Positions 1 through 8,044 of a stretch of 64,000 bases of DNA are shown in pieces (the stretch's first letter is position 1; each line of letters begins with the position of its first letter). The position numbers were made by a program, and so were the translations under genes. Source of the DNA: Anaerotignum sp. Its GTDB lineage: Bacteria; Bacillota; Clostridia; Lachnospirales; Anaerotignaceae. The notes beneath the pieces were generated by a model. That model was not told where the DNA came from. It made no database searches and was given only the letters and a program-made list of their open reading frames with translations. The stretch covers positions 23,257-87,256 of the forward strand of contig JAHHTU010000004.1 of NCBI GenBank assembly GCA_020024455.1. The letters are read 5' to 3'.

Positions 1-108
1 AGTGAATTTTATTTTACAGATGCATTATGGCCTGATTTCACCGATAAAATGTTGGAAGAAGCGATTTACGATTACCAAAATAGAGAGCGTCGTTTTGGTG
101 GCAGATAA
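1..108 (+). CDS. uppS: Isoprenyl transferase (undecaprenyl pyrophosphate synthase), C-terminal fragment
   Basis: Only the last 35 codons are in the window, read from base 1 and closed by TAA at 106-108. The translated tail begins SEFYFTDALWPDF and ends YQNRERRFGGR, which is the usual C-terminus of cis-prenyltransferases that make the C55 carrier lipid for peptidoglycan synthesis. The next gene is cdsA, and uppS-cdsA-dxr is a standard order in Firmicutes, which supports the call. The catalytic N-terminal part lies outside the window. Confidence 0.88.
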   Translation, partial: SEFYFTDALWPDFTDKMLEEAIYDYQNRERRFGGR

Positions 109-125
109 CAAAAGAGGTGAAGTAT

Positions 126-944
126 ATGAAAACAAGAATTATTTCGGCGATTGTACTTCTGCCTGTGCTGATTTTTTTGGTGGTAAGTGGTGGCATTTGG
201 CTGAAAATGATGACGGGGTTTTTGGCTCTGGTGGGAATGTATGAGTTTTATCAGGCATTTTCCAAAGAAAACAAACCACTTCATGCAATTTGTTATGCGT
301 TTGCCATATTTTATATCATCTTTATAGAACAGATTATCAATGGATATCATTATTTTAATATCTTTGTGTCTGTATTTTTGATGGTGCTTTTGATTTATAC
401 GGTTGTGAACCACAAAAAAACAAATATTATGGACGCTATGACAGGATTTTTTGGGTTTTTCTATGCTTGTTTTTTGTTATCCCACATCTATTTGGCTAGG
501 GAATATGTATATGGCAATTTGTTGGTTTGGCTTGCTTTTATTGCGGCATTTGGTTGCGATACGGGGGCGTATTTTACAGGCGTGGCATTTGGCAAACATA
601 AACTTATTCCTGATTTAAGCCCCAAAAAAACCATAGAAGGTTCTGTAGGCGGGATTGTTACGGCAACCATATTGGCATTGGCTTATGGCATTTGGTTGCA
701 GACATCATTTGAAATGGAAGGCGTAAATGTATTGCTTTTGTGTGGCTTGACAGGTTTTTTTGGCTCTTTTTTGGCACAGATTGGCGATTTGTCGGCATCT
801 GCCATGAAACGTATGACAGGGATAAAAGATTTTGGTCATTTGATGCCGGGACATGGCGGTGTCTTAGACCGCTTTGACAGTGTGATATTGACAGCACCGA
901 TTGTATATTATATTATGTTGCTTTTGATGAAAGTACCTTTTTGA
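126..944 (+). CDS. cdsA: Phosphatidate cytidylyltransferase
   Basis: Converts phosphatidic acid and CTP to CDP-diacylglycerol, the branch point of phospholipid synthesis, in the cytoplasmic membrane. The 272-residue product is almost entirely hydrophobic helices and carries the CDP-alcohol synthase signature near the C-terminus: GD, S, KR, then GIKDFGHLMPGHGG and LDRFDS. An in-frame GTG at 117 would add three codons, but the GAGGTGA ribosome site at 115-120 sits correctly for the ATG at 126, so that start is used. It lies between uppS and dxr, 17 bases after uppS. It supplies substrate for PgsA, encoded at about 16.9 kb. Confidence 0.95.
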   Translation: MKTRIISAIVLLPVLIFLVVSGGIWLKMMTGFLALVGMYEFYQAFSKENKPLHAICYAFAIFYIIFIEQIINGYHYFNIFVSVFLMVLLIYTVVNHKKTNIMDAMTGFFGFFYACFLLSHIYLAREYVYGNLLVWLAFIAAFGCDTGAYFTGVAFGKHKLIPDLSPKKTIEGSVGGIVTATILALAYGIWLQTSFEMEGVNVLLLCGLTGFFGSFLAQIGDLSASAMKRMTGIKDFGHLMPGHGGVLDRFDSVILTAPIVYYIMLLLMKVPF

Positions 945-958
945 TAGGGGGAAATGAT

Positions 959-2104
959 ATGAAAAAAATCGCAATATTGGGTTCTACGGGTTCCATTGGC
1001 ACACAGACATTGGAAGTGGTAGACATATTGCAAGATGTTGTGGTCTGTGGTATCAGCGGAAACCACAACATCAAATTGTTGGAACAGCAAGCAAGGAAAT
1101 ATCGCCCTCGTTTGGTTGCTGTGATGGAAGAACACAATGCAAAAGCATTGCAACAAGCATTGTCTGATACCAACTGCAAAGTCGTTTGCGGTATGGAGGG
1201 ACTTGTGGAAGTGGCAACCATGCAGGAAGTGGATATGGTGGTGACATCTGTTGTGGGAAACGTTGGTTTGCGTCCGACATTTGCGGCAATATCCGCAGGT
1301 AAAAACATCGCTTTGGCAAATAAAGAAACATTGGTTTCCGCAGGGCAGTTGGTGATGGATTTGGTCAAACAAAAAGGTGTTGCCTTGTATCCTGTGGATA
1401 GTGAACATTCTGCCATATTCCAAGCTTTGCAAGGAAATGCTGGCAATGCTGTCAGAAGGATATTGCTGACAGCATCAGGCGGCCCGTTTCGTGGCAGAAC
1501 AAAACAGGCATTGGCAAATGTGACAGCCAAAGATGCACTCAAACACCCAAATTGGAGTATGGGGCAGAAAATTACCATAGATTCTGCCACTTTGATGAAC
1601 AAAGGGCTGGAAGTGATGGAGGCAAAATGGCTGTTTGGCGTGGATACGGATAAAATAGAAGTGTTAATCCACCCGCAAAGTATTTTGCATTCCGCTGTGG
1701 AATATGAAGATGGTGCAGTGATGGCACAAATGGGTGAACCGGATATGCGTGTTCCCATACAATATGCTTTGACATACCCCAAAAGGGTGAAAAATCCATT
1801 CCCAAAAATAGATTTCACACAGCGTTGTGAAATGACATTTGAACAGCCGAATACAGAAACATTCCGTTGCTTGTCTTTGGCATACCAAGCGTTGAAAATC
1901 GGTGGAACAATGCCTGCGGTTTTGAATGCGGCAAATGAAATTGCTGTTGCAAAATTTTTGCAGGGAGAGATTGGATTTTTGGATATTCCAACATTGATAG
2001 AAAAAACAATGCAGGCATATACTGTAAAACAACAGTATACATTGGAAGATTTGCTCAACGCAGATACATGGGCAAGAGGATTTGCAACAGAAACAAAACT
2101 TTAA
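959..2104 (+). CDS. dxr: 1-deoxy-D-xylulose 5-phosphate reductoisomerase
   Basis: Second enzyme of the MEP isoprenoid pathway: NADPH-dependent rearrangement and reduction of DXP to 2-C-methyl-D-erythritol 4-phosphate. The N-terminus has the nucleotide-binding motif ILGSTGSIGTQT. Further in are the metal and substrate motifs (PVDSEHSAIFQ, SGGPFR, MGQKITIDSATLMNKGLE). The 381 residues match the family length. An upstream in-frame TTG at 941 overlaps cdsA; the ATG at 959 is preceded by AGGGGGA at 947-952 and is preferred. It is in an operon with cdsA and rseP, a conserved arrangement. Confidence 0.97.
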   Translation: MKKIAILGSTGSIGTQTLEVVDILQDVVVCGISGNHNIKLLEQQARKYRPRLVAVMEEHNAKALQQALSDTNCKVVCGMEGLVEVATMQEVDMVVTSVVGNVGLRPTFAAISAGKNIALANKETLVSAGQLVMDLVKQKGVALYPVDSEHSAIFQALQGNAGNAVRRILLTASGGPFRGRTKQALANVTAKDALKHPNWSMGQKITIDSATLMNKGLEVMEAKWLFGVDTDKIEVLIHPQSILHSAVEYEDGAVMAQMGEPDMRVPIQYALTYPKRVKNPFPKIDFTQRCEMTFEQPNTETFRCLSLAYQALKIGGTMPAVLNAANEIAVAKFLQGEIGFLDIPTLIEKTMQAYTVKQQYTLEDLLNADTWARGFATETKL

Positions 2105-2110
2105 TTTTTT

Positions 2111-3196
2111 ATGGAGGTGATTACCATACTAACATCTATTATTATTTCATTGATTGTGATTGGTGTTTTGGTGATTGTGCATGAATTTGGGCATTTTATC
2201 GTTGCCAAAAAATCAGGTATTTGGGTAGAAGAATTTGCTGTGGGCATGGGCAAGAAGATTTGCTCCAAACAGTGGGGCGAAACAGAATATAGTTTGCGAT
2301 TGTTTCCTTTGGGTGGCTTTTGCCGTTTGCATGGCGAAACCGAAGAAGGAGAAATTACAGACCGCTCTTTTTTGAGTAAATCCGTTTGGGTAAGAATGGC
2401 AGTTATGGCGGCAGGGCCTGCGATGAATTTTTTGATGGCATTGGTGTTGATATTTGGTTTGAGTGCAACAGGGTATATGATTCAGCCCACTGTATCCACT
2501 GTCATGGACAACTCGCCCGCACAAAATATCGGTTTGCAAAAAGGGGACGAAATTTACCGCATCAATGGCAAAAGGATTCATATTTATGAAGAAATGCAAG
2601 CTATGATGTTAAAAAATGGCGGTAATCCCATCAATTTGGAATTCAAAAGAGATGGGAAATTGTATGAATATCAAATTACACCGCAATATAACGAAGAAAG
2701 TAAAAATTATTTGGTTGGCTTTACCCCAACCATTGAAAATGGTCTGTTTGCAAAAAAAGTAGACGGATATGATACGGCTACGGTTTTGGAAACGATACGT
2801 TACAGTTATTTTTCGATGATGAACTATGTCAAAATGACGGCAGAGGGATTGGTGCGTGTGTTTACCATGCAAGCCTCCCCCGATGAATACGGCGGCCCGA
2901 TTTCCATTGTCAAAGTGGTGGGGGACAGCTACGCCTCCGGTATGACATATGGTTTTGGTGCGGCATTGCAAAATGTCATTTATATTGCGGCAGTGTTAAG
3001 TGCAAATTTGGGTGTTTTGAATTTATTCCCAATCCCCGGTTTAGACGGTGGCAGAATATTGCTGTTGTTGATTGAAATATTACGCAGAAAGCCCATGCAT
3101 CCCGAAACAGAAAGCAAAATATTGTTTGGTGGTTTTGTGTTTTTGATGGGATTTATGGTGTTTGTGATGTATACGGATATTACAAAACTATTTTGA
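2111..3196 (+). CDS. rseP: RIP metalloprotease (site-2 protease), RseP/RasP family
   Basis: Intramembrane zinc protease that cleaves anti-sigma factors and remnant signal peptides. Visible features are the HEFGH zinc motif in the first membrane helix (around residue 24), a PDZ domain at about 115-200 (DNSPAQNIGLQKGDEIYRING), and the C-terminal NLFPIPGLDGGR segment that supplies the third zinc ligand. Four hydrophobic segments are present, as is usual. The start is uncertain. ATG 2111 has no upstream ribosome site, and the only good one (GGAGGTGA, 2113-2120) lies inside the reading frame, five bases before an ATA codon at 2126. It starts seven bases after dxr, so it is probably translationally coupled. 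Confidence 0.92.
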   Translation: MEVITILTSIIISLIVIGVLVIVHEFGHFIVAKKSGIWVEEFAVGMGKKICSKQWGETEYSLRLFPLGGFCRLHGETEEGEITDRSFLSKSVWVRMAVMAAGPAMNFLMALVLIFGLSATGYMIQPTVSTVMDNSPAQNIGLQKGDEIYRINGKRIHIYEEMQAMMLKNGGNPINLEFKRDGKLYEYQITPQYNEESKNYLVGFTPTIENGLFAKKVDGYDTATVLETIRYSYFSMMNYVKMTAEGLVRVFTMQASPDEYGGPISIVKVVGDSYASGMTYGFGAALQNVIYIAAVLSANLGVLNLFPIPGLDGGRILLLLIEILRRKPMHPETESKILFGGFVFLMGFMVFVMYTDITKLF

Positions 3197-3221
3197 AAAG
3201 ACTGTGCAAACAGTCTTTTTT
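3196..3221 (+). terminator. Intrinsic terminator after rseP
   Basis: Stem AAAAGACTG (3196-3204) pairs with CAGTCTTTT (3211-3219) across a 6-base loop and is followed by T residues. It overlaps the rseP stop codon and closes the uppS-cdsA-dxr-rseP unit. Confidence 0.8.
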
Positions 3222-3223
3222 AT

Positions 3224-3252
3224 TTGATTTTGCATTGGAAATCCAGTAAAAT
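3224..3252 (+). promoter_or_regulatory. Predicted sigma-A promoter for the radical-SAM gene
   Basis: TTGATT (3224-3229), a 17-base spacer, then TAAAAT (3247-3252). It lies directly after the rseP terminator and 28 bases before the next start codon. The match is by eye only. Confidence 0.5.
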
Positions 3253-3279
3253 AAAGGTGTAGAATACAAGAAAGGATAG

Positions 3280-4437
3280 ATGATATTGGAACAGGTTTTT
3301 CAAGTTGGGCCTATTCGTCCACCGAGTGAAGCAAACAGTTTGCTCTTGCGTGTGACAGAAAACTGCCCTTGGAATCAATGTAAATTTTGTATGTTATATA
3401 AAAAGAATGATTTTCATACACGCCCTGTGGCAGAGATTAAAAAAGATATTGATGTGATGGCGGAATATCGTGACCGTATTTTGCAACATAAAACAGGGGA
3501 CGATTGGCATATGCCTGCCTTACAGGCAGAGTATCTGTCTTTGTCGTCGGAAGATGCCATGATGTGTTATCAAATGGTGTTTCGTTGGCTGACAGAAGGA
3601 GGTAGTCAGGCAATATTTTTGCAAGATGCGAATACGATGGTATTAAGACCGGAATGGTTGATTGAAATTGTTTCGTATGTCAAAGAGCGTTTTCCGGAAA
3701 TACAAAGGATTACATCGTATGGTCGGGCAAATACATTGGCAAAAATCTCAGAAGCGGATTTTCGGGCACTGCGGGCGGCAGGGCTTGACCGTATTCATTC
3801 CGGTTATGAGTCCGGTTCTGATAAGGTGTTGCAAATGATTGCAAAAGGGGCAACACAAGAGGAGGAAATCATTGGCGGCAGAAAAGTCAGAGATGCAGGC
3901 ATCGAATTATCCATCTATTTTATGCCAGGGGTAGGCGGAAAAGCATTGTCAGAAGAAAATGCCATAGAAACCGCAAAAGTCATCAATGCAGTCAACCCTG
4001 ATTTTGTCAGATTGCGTACATTTGTATTGCGTTCCGGCTCTTTGATGGAAGATTTGCGACAAAGTGGGCAATATGCAGAGCCGACAGATATGGAAAAATT
4101 GAAAGAAATCAGGCAAATGATTGCACATATTGACCCACAAAAAGCAAATGGTACGTTAACCAGTGACCATATCATCAATTTGTTGCAACAAGTCAATGGT
4201 AGTTTGGATAGGGATATTCCGTTTATGTTGTCTTATATTGATACCTTTTTGCACTTGCCGGAATTGGAACAACGAAAGTATCAGTTGGCACGCCGTATGG
4301 GATTTCCTTTGGATTGGAAACAGATGTATCGCTTGCGGGAAAGTGACATGGCACATATTACCGATTTGGCAAAAAATATCGTGGACGAAAAACAATGGGA
4401 AGCATTGTTGCACAGTTATACAGACCGCTATATTTGA
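3280..4437 (+). CDS. Radical SAM protein (COG1032-like)
   Basis: The N-terminus carries CPWNQCKFC, a CX4CX2C variant of the radical-SAM [4Fe-4S] motif, preceded by a TENCPW strand. The rest looks like a TIM-barrel SAM enzyme: GRANTLAKI, a GLDRIHSGYESGSDKVL strand typical of COG1032/MiaB-like radical-SAM proteins, and IELSIYFMPGVGG. No extra Cys cluster or B12 domain is visible, so the substrate is unknown. ATG 3280 is close (3 bases) to AAAGGA at 3271-3276; TTG 3286 would give better spacing. It replaces ispG, which often follows rseP in relatives. The next gene follows after 16 bases. Confidence 0.8.
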   Translation: MILEQVFQVGPIRPPSEANSLLLRVTENCPWNQCKFCMLYKKNDFHTRPVAEIKKDIDVMAEYRDRILQHKTGDDWHMPALQAEYLSLSSEDAMMCYQMVFRWLTEGGSQAIFLQDANTMVLRPEWLIEIVSYVKERFPEIQRITSYGRANTLAKISEADFRALRAAGLDRIHSGYESGSDKVLQMIAKGATQEEEIIGGRKVRDAGIELSIYFMPGVGGKALSEENAIETAKVINAVNPDFVRLRTFVLRSGSLMEDLRQSGQYAEPTDMEKLKEIRQMIAHIDPQKANGTLTSDHIINLLQQVNGSLDRDIPFMLSYIDTFLHLPELEQRKYQLARRMGFPLDWKQMYRLRESDMAHITDLAKNIVDEKQWEALLHSYTDRYI

Positions 4438-4453
4438 AAAGAGGTGAATATCA

Positions 4454-4642
4454 ATGACAAAAATGGATATTGTCACAAAATTGATACCGGTGATACTGGC
4501 TATGGGTATCATATGGTATAATATGAGAAGAATCAGAAAAAATATGAATGCAATGAAACAGGAACATTGTGGTGGTTCTTGTCAGGGGTGCGCACATAGT
4601 GGCTCTTGTGGCAGTGACACAAAAGAAAACAAAGAAGATTGA
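4454..4642 (+). CDS. FeoB-associated Cys-rich membrane protein
   Basis: A 62-residue protein with one N-terminal transmembrane helix (VTKLIPVILAMGIIWYNM), a basic stretch (RRIRKN), then a cysteine cluster: HCGGSCQGCAHSGSCGS. This matches the small FeoB-associated Cys-rich family (Pfam FeoB_associated) normally encoded beside ferrous-iron transporters. No feoA or feoB is in this window. The ribosome site AGAGGTGA is at 4439-4446. Metal handling is inferred from the family, not shown here. Confidence 0.75.
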   Translation: MTKMDIVTKLIPVILAMGIIWYNMRRIRKNMNAMKQEHCGGSCQGCAHSGSCGSDTKENKED

Positions 4643-4659
4643 GCAAGGGAGGAATTTTG

Positions 4660-5721
4660 ATGAAAAAACAACAAATAACAGCTTTGTTTTGCGGTATGGC
4701 ATTGCTGATGGGGACAGTGCCTGCCTATGCAGAAGAACAAACGATTGCAGTGACACTCAATGGAGAACCCGTTGTTTTTGATGCACAAAAACCCATGATA
4801 CAAAATGATATCACATGGATTCCGTTGCGTGGTGTATTGGAAACTATGGGGGTAGATGTGGCTTGGAACAGTGATACCAAAACCATTACGTTGACAGAAG
4901 CGGACAAAGTTGGGATACTGACCATGGGAAGTGATGTTTTTCAGGCAGGCAACAAAGAAGTCAATATTGCCGCACCTGTGCAAAATTTCAATGGTTCTGC
5001 GATGATTCCCTTGCGTACCGTGTCTGAATATTTTGGTGCAGATGTCAAATGGGACAGCCAAACCAGAACGATTGCCATTACAAAACAGCCGCCTATACAG
5101 TATTTGACAGATGCGACATACAAACAAGCGGCAAAAAATGAAAATGGTGACATTACCGTTTTTGCAACTGCGGTGTATCCTGTTTTGACAGCAGAAGTAC
5201 CGGAAGAAAAAAGAGATGAAGTCAATGCAGCCATTACAAAAAAAGTAAAAGAAGCCGTAGACACTTATGTGGAACAGGCAAAAAAAGAGAAAGAACAAAC
5301 AGATGCAGACGGTAATATCATAAAACGTCAAATGGTGATTTCTTATGAAGATGTATATTATGGAAATGGTGTACTTTCTTATCTGATGGTGGCAAAAGAA
5401 TACCAAAATCATACCAATGGCAAAGATGTGGGATTTGGTATAACATTCAATTTAACAAGTGGCAAAGAAATGAAATTGGCAGAATTGATGCCTGCATCAA
5501 ATGGAAGTGCTGAACGAAAATATCTTGCAAAAATTTTGCAGGAAGATGTCAGAAAACACCCTACAGCATATATGGTGGACGCCATTACAACATTGGATAA
5601 TCCGGAAACAAAACTGGGATATTATGTCAAAGATGACAAAACATTGACAGTATTTGTACAACCGGGTACTGTGAAAAAAGAAAAAGAGGGGATTGTCAAA
5701 GTTGACATCACAAAATCGTGA
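4660..5721 (+). CDS. Secreted copper-amine-oxidase-N domain protein with C-terminal RsiV/DUF3298-like domain
   Basis: An N-terminal signal peptide (MKKQQITALFCGMALLMG...AYAEE) is followed by a copper amine oxidase N-terminal ('stalk') domain at about residues 25-140. That domain has two repeats ending in WIPLRGVLETMGVDVAWNSD and MIPLRTVSEYFGADVKWDSQ. The C-terminal half (about 150-353) resembles DUF4163/DUF3298, the extracellular part of RsiV-like proteins. No amine oxidase catalytic domain is present, so the old domain name gives no function; a cell-envelope role is likely. ATG 4660 has GGGAGG at 4647-4652; an upstream TTG at 4639 overlaps the previous gene and is rejected. Confidence 0.75.
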   Translation: MKKQQITALFCGMALLMGTVPAYAEEQTIAVTLNGEPVVFDAQKPMIQNDITWIPLRGVLETMGVDVAWNSDTKTITLTEADKVGILTMGSDVFQAGNKEVNIAAPVQNFNGSAMIPLRTVSEYFGADVKWDSQTRTIAITKQPPIQYLTDATYKQAAKNENGDITVFATAVYPVLTAEVPEEKRDEVNAAITKKVKEAVDTYVEQAKKEKEQTDADGNIIKRQMVISYEDVYYGNGVLSYLMVAKEYQNHTNGKDVGFGITFNLTSGKEMKLAELMPASNGSAERKYLAKILQEDVRKHPTAYMVDAITTLDNPETKLGYYVKDDKTLTVFVQPGTVKKEKEGIVKVDITKS

Positions 5722-5722
5722 T

Positions 5723-5763
5723 AAAAAACAGGTATGTATTGCAAAATACATATCTGTTTTTTT
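5723..5763 (+). terminator. Strong intrinsic terminator
   Basis: The arms AAAACAGGTATGTATT and AATACATATCTGTTTT pair around a GCAA loop and are followed by a T run. It starts at the stop codon of the stalk-domain gene. Confidence 0.88.
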
Positions 5764-5827
5764 GTAGAAAAATATGTGTAAAATTTGTTTTAATTGCATA
5801 AAAATAGAAAAACCATATAAAAATGTT

Positions 5828-5856
5828 TTGCAAATACAAAATGGCAGTGGTACAAT
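5828..5856 (+). promoter_or_regulatory. Predicted sigma-A promoter for the 5'-nucleotidase gene
   Basis: TTGCAA (5828-5833), 17-base spacer, TACAAT (5851-5856). It is followed by AAGGAGG and ATG 5902. Good match to the consensus; not tested. Confidence 0.6.
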
Positions 5857-5901
5857 CAAACTGCAACAGTTAATATTGTATACATGATAAGGAGGGGTTG
5901 T

Positions 5902-7854
5902 ATGAAACACAGTAGAATTTTATCCGCAGTGTTATCCACAGCAATGGTGTTTGGTTTGGCTGTACCTGCATTTGCCAATGAAACCAATCAAAATGACTTA
6001 AAAGGGAAATTGGTGGTATTGCACACAAACGACATTCATGGCTATTATGACACAACCGAAACATCTATCGGTCTTGCGGGTGTTGTTGGCTTGAAAGAGT
6101 ATTATAAAGCACAGGGAGCAGATGTCATTTTGTTGGACGCAGGTGACTTCTCACAAGGTACTACATTGGTAAACCATGAAAAAGGTATCAAAGCAGCAAA
6201 ATATTTGGCAGCAGCAGAGTATGATGCAGTCACATTGGGAAACCATGAATTCGACTTTGGATTTGATGCAGTAAACAAAAATGCAGCATATCTCAAAGAA
6301 GCAGGCGTACCTGTGTTGGACGCAAATATTTTGAAAAAAGGTACACAAACACCATATTTTGATGACAACTTGGTGATTGAAACAGAAGGCTTGAAAGTTG
6401 GCGTGTTTGGTTTGGATACACCGGAAACACAAACAAAATCCAGTCCAAGCAGTGTCAAAGACTTGACATTCTTAGATGAGCAGGCAATGTTTGATTGTGC
6501 ACAAAAACAAGTGGAAACATTGGAAGCAGAAGGCTGCGATTATGTGATTGCCATTACACACTTGGGCGTAGATGATGAAAGCAAAGGCAGACGTTCCATT
6601 GATTTGGCAGAACACGTAAAAGGCATTGACTTGATTGTAGATGGCCATAGCCATACAGAAATGGACGGCGGTCAAATGGTTGGCGAAACCATGATTGTAA
6701 GTACCGGCTCTTATTTGAAAAACGTAGGCACTGTTGTGGTGGATAAACAAACACAACAAGAAACTGCAAAATTGATTCCTGCGGAAGGCTTTGCAACAAA
6801 ATACAAATACGATGAAACATTGAAAAAAATGGTTGATGATGACAAAGCCCAAATAGATACTTACTACAACGGCGTATTTGCAACAAGCAATGTGGATTTG
6901 AACGGACAAAAAGACCCCGGTGTCAGAACAGAAGAAACAAACTTGGGTGACTTTACCGCAGACGCTTACTTGTATGCAGGCAGAGAATATGCAAAAGCAG
7001 AAGGCTTGGACTTGAATGTGGATATCGCATTGTCTAATGGTGGTGGTATTCGTGCAAGTATTCCAAAAGGCGAAATCAGTATGAATACATTATATACTGT
7101 ATTCCCTTATGGCAATTCATTGGTATTGGTAACCGTAACAGGCGAACAGTTGTTGGAAATCCTGGAAGCATCTACATTTGCAACACCAACAGCAATCGGC
7201 GGTTTCCCTCAAATTGCAGGTGCATCTTACACCATAAATACAGCAGTGGAATATGTAAACGGAAAACAATATCCAAATTCCACTTACTTTGCTCCCGCAA
7301 ATCCAGGTAGCCGTGTTACCATTCATGAAGTGGGTGGCAAACCTTTTGATTTGAAAGCAAATTACACAGTGGCAGTCAATGCATTCCAAGCAGAAGGCGG
7401 CGACACATACTATACTTTGACACAAGGTTCTTATATCCAAGATACCGGCTTGACAGATGCAGAAGTTTTGATTTCTTACGTAAAATCTTTGGACAATGTC
7501 ATCGGAGAAGAGTATGCACAGCCACAAGGCAGAATTAAAATTGTTTCCGAACCGGTAGAAAAGCCACAAACAGAAGTACCAGAAGAAAAACCCGAAACAC
7601 CTGTACAGAAACCGGAAGTACCTGCAAAAGATGTACAACCGGAAAAACCTGTGCAAAAACCGGCAGAACAAAAAGATGTCCCTGCGGCGAAAATGTATAC
7701 CGTAGTGGCAGGCGATAACCTTTGGAAAATTGCGAAAAAAGAATTGGGCGATGCTACAAAATGGACAAACATCTATGAAGATAACAAAAATGTCATCTCC
7801 AATCCAAATAAAATTTCCATCGGTCAAAAATTGGTTATCAACAAAGTAGCATAA
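5902..7854 (+). CDS. Secreted 5'-nucleotidase / UDP-sugar hydrolase family protein with C-terminal LysM
   Basis: Extracellular metallophosphoesterase, expected to dephosphorylate nucleotides or split UDP-sugars. A signal peptide (residues 1-26, AFA|NE) precedes a calcineurin-like domain with the metal motifs HTNDIHG (41-47), DAGDFSQG, LGNHEFDFG and VDGHSH. A 5'-nucleotidase C-terminal domain follows (about 330-530; SNGGGIRA, PYGNSLV). Then comes a proline/glutamate-rich spacer with PEKPVQKP-like repeats, and a LysM domain in the last 50 residues (YTVVAGDNLWKIAKKELG) that should bind peptidoglycan. ATG 5902 has AAGGAGG six bases upstream. It is monocistronic, between a strong promoter and terminator. 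Exact substrate unknown. Confidence 0.9.
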   Translation: MKHSRILSAVLSTAMVFGLAVPAFANETNQNDLKGKLVVLHTNDIHGYYDTTETSIGLAGVVGLKEYYKAQGADVILLDAGDFSQGTTLVNHEKGIKAAKYLAAAEYDAVTLGNHEFDFGFDAVNKNAAYLKEAGVPVLDANILKKGTQTPYFDDNLVIETEGLKVGVFGLDTPETQTKSSPSSVKDLTFLDEQAMFDCAQKQVETLEAEGCDYVIAITHLGVDDESKGRRSIDLAEHVKGIDLIVDGHSHTEMDGGQMVGETMIVSTGSYLKNVGTVVVDKQTQQETAKLIPAEGFATKYKYDETLKKMVDDDKAQIDTYYNGVFATSNVDLNGQKDPGVRTEETNLGDFTADAYLYAGREYAKAEGLDLNVDIALSNGGGIRASIPKGEISMNTLYTVFPYGNSLVLVTVTGEQLLEILEASTFATPTAIGGFPQIAGASYTINTAVEYVNGKQYPNSTYFAPANPGSRVTIHEVGGKPFDLKANYTVAVNAFQAEGGDTYYTLTQGSYIQDTGLTDAEVLISYVKSLDNVIGEEYAQPQGRIKIVSEPVEKPQTEVPEEKPETPVQKPEVPAKDVQPEKPVQKPAEQKDVPAAKMYTVVAGDNLWKIAKKELGDATKWTNIYEDNKNVISNPNKISIGQKLVINKVA

Positions 7855-7861
7855 TCAAAAT

Positions 7862-7905
7862 AAAAAGAGAAATTCTCATTTTTTGGGAATTTCTCTTTTC
7901 TTTTT
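7862..7905 (+). terminator. Intrinsic terminator after the 5'-nucleotidase gene
   Basis: AAAAGAGAAATTCTC and GGGAATTTCTCTTTT form a long stem around a T-rich loop, followed by a T-rich tail. Confidence 0.8.
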
Positions 7906-7937
7906 GGGTATTCTATGGATATTGCATTTGTTATGAC

Positions 7938-7965
7938 TTGCAGGAATTTGAAAATGTGATATAAT
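7938..7965 (+). promoter_or_regulatory. Predicted promoter for the SLH-CAP gene
   Basis: TTGCAG (7938-7943), 16-base spacer, consensus TATAAT (7960-7965). The roughly 70-base leader contains the near-direct repeat AAATTCATA (7970-7989), whose role is unknown. Confidence 0.55.
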
Positions 7966-8044
7966 AATGAAATTCATAGAAATTCATACAAATGTAATCA
8001 ATTTGTAATGTATGTTTACGATTTTGAAAAAAGGAGTTGGTTTT

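Noticed and set aside
913..2058. Long open frame on the - strand opposite dxr (381 codons)
   Set aside because: It is the antisense shadow of a clear dxr gene; the translation is Cys/Ser/Thr-rich without family features, and it has no ribosome site.
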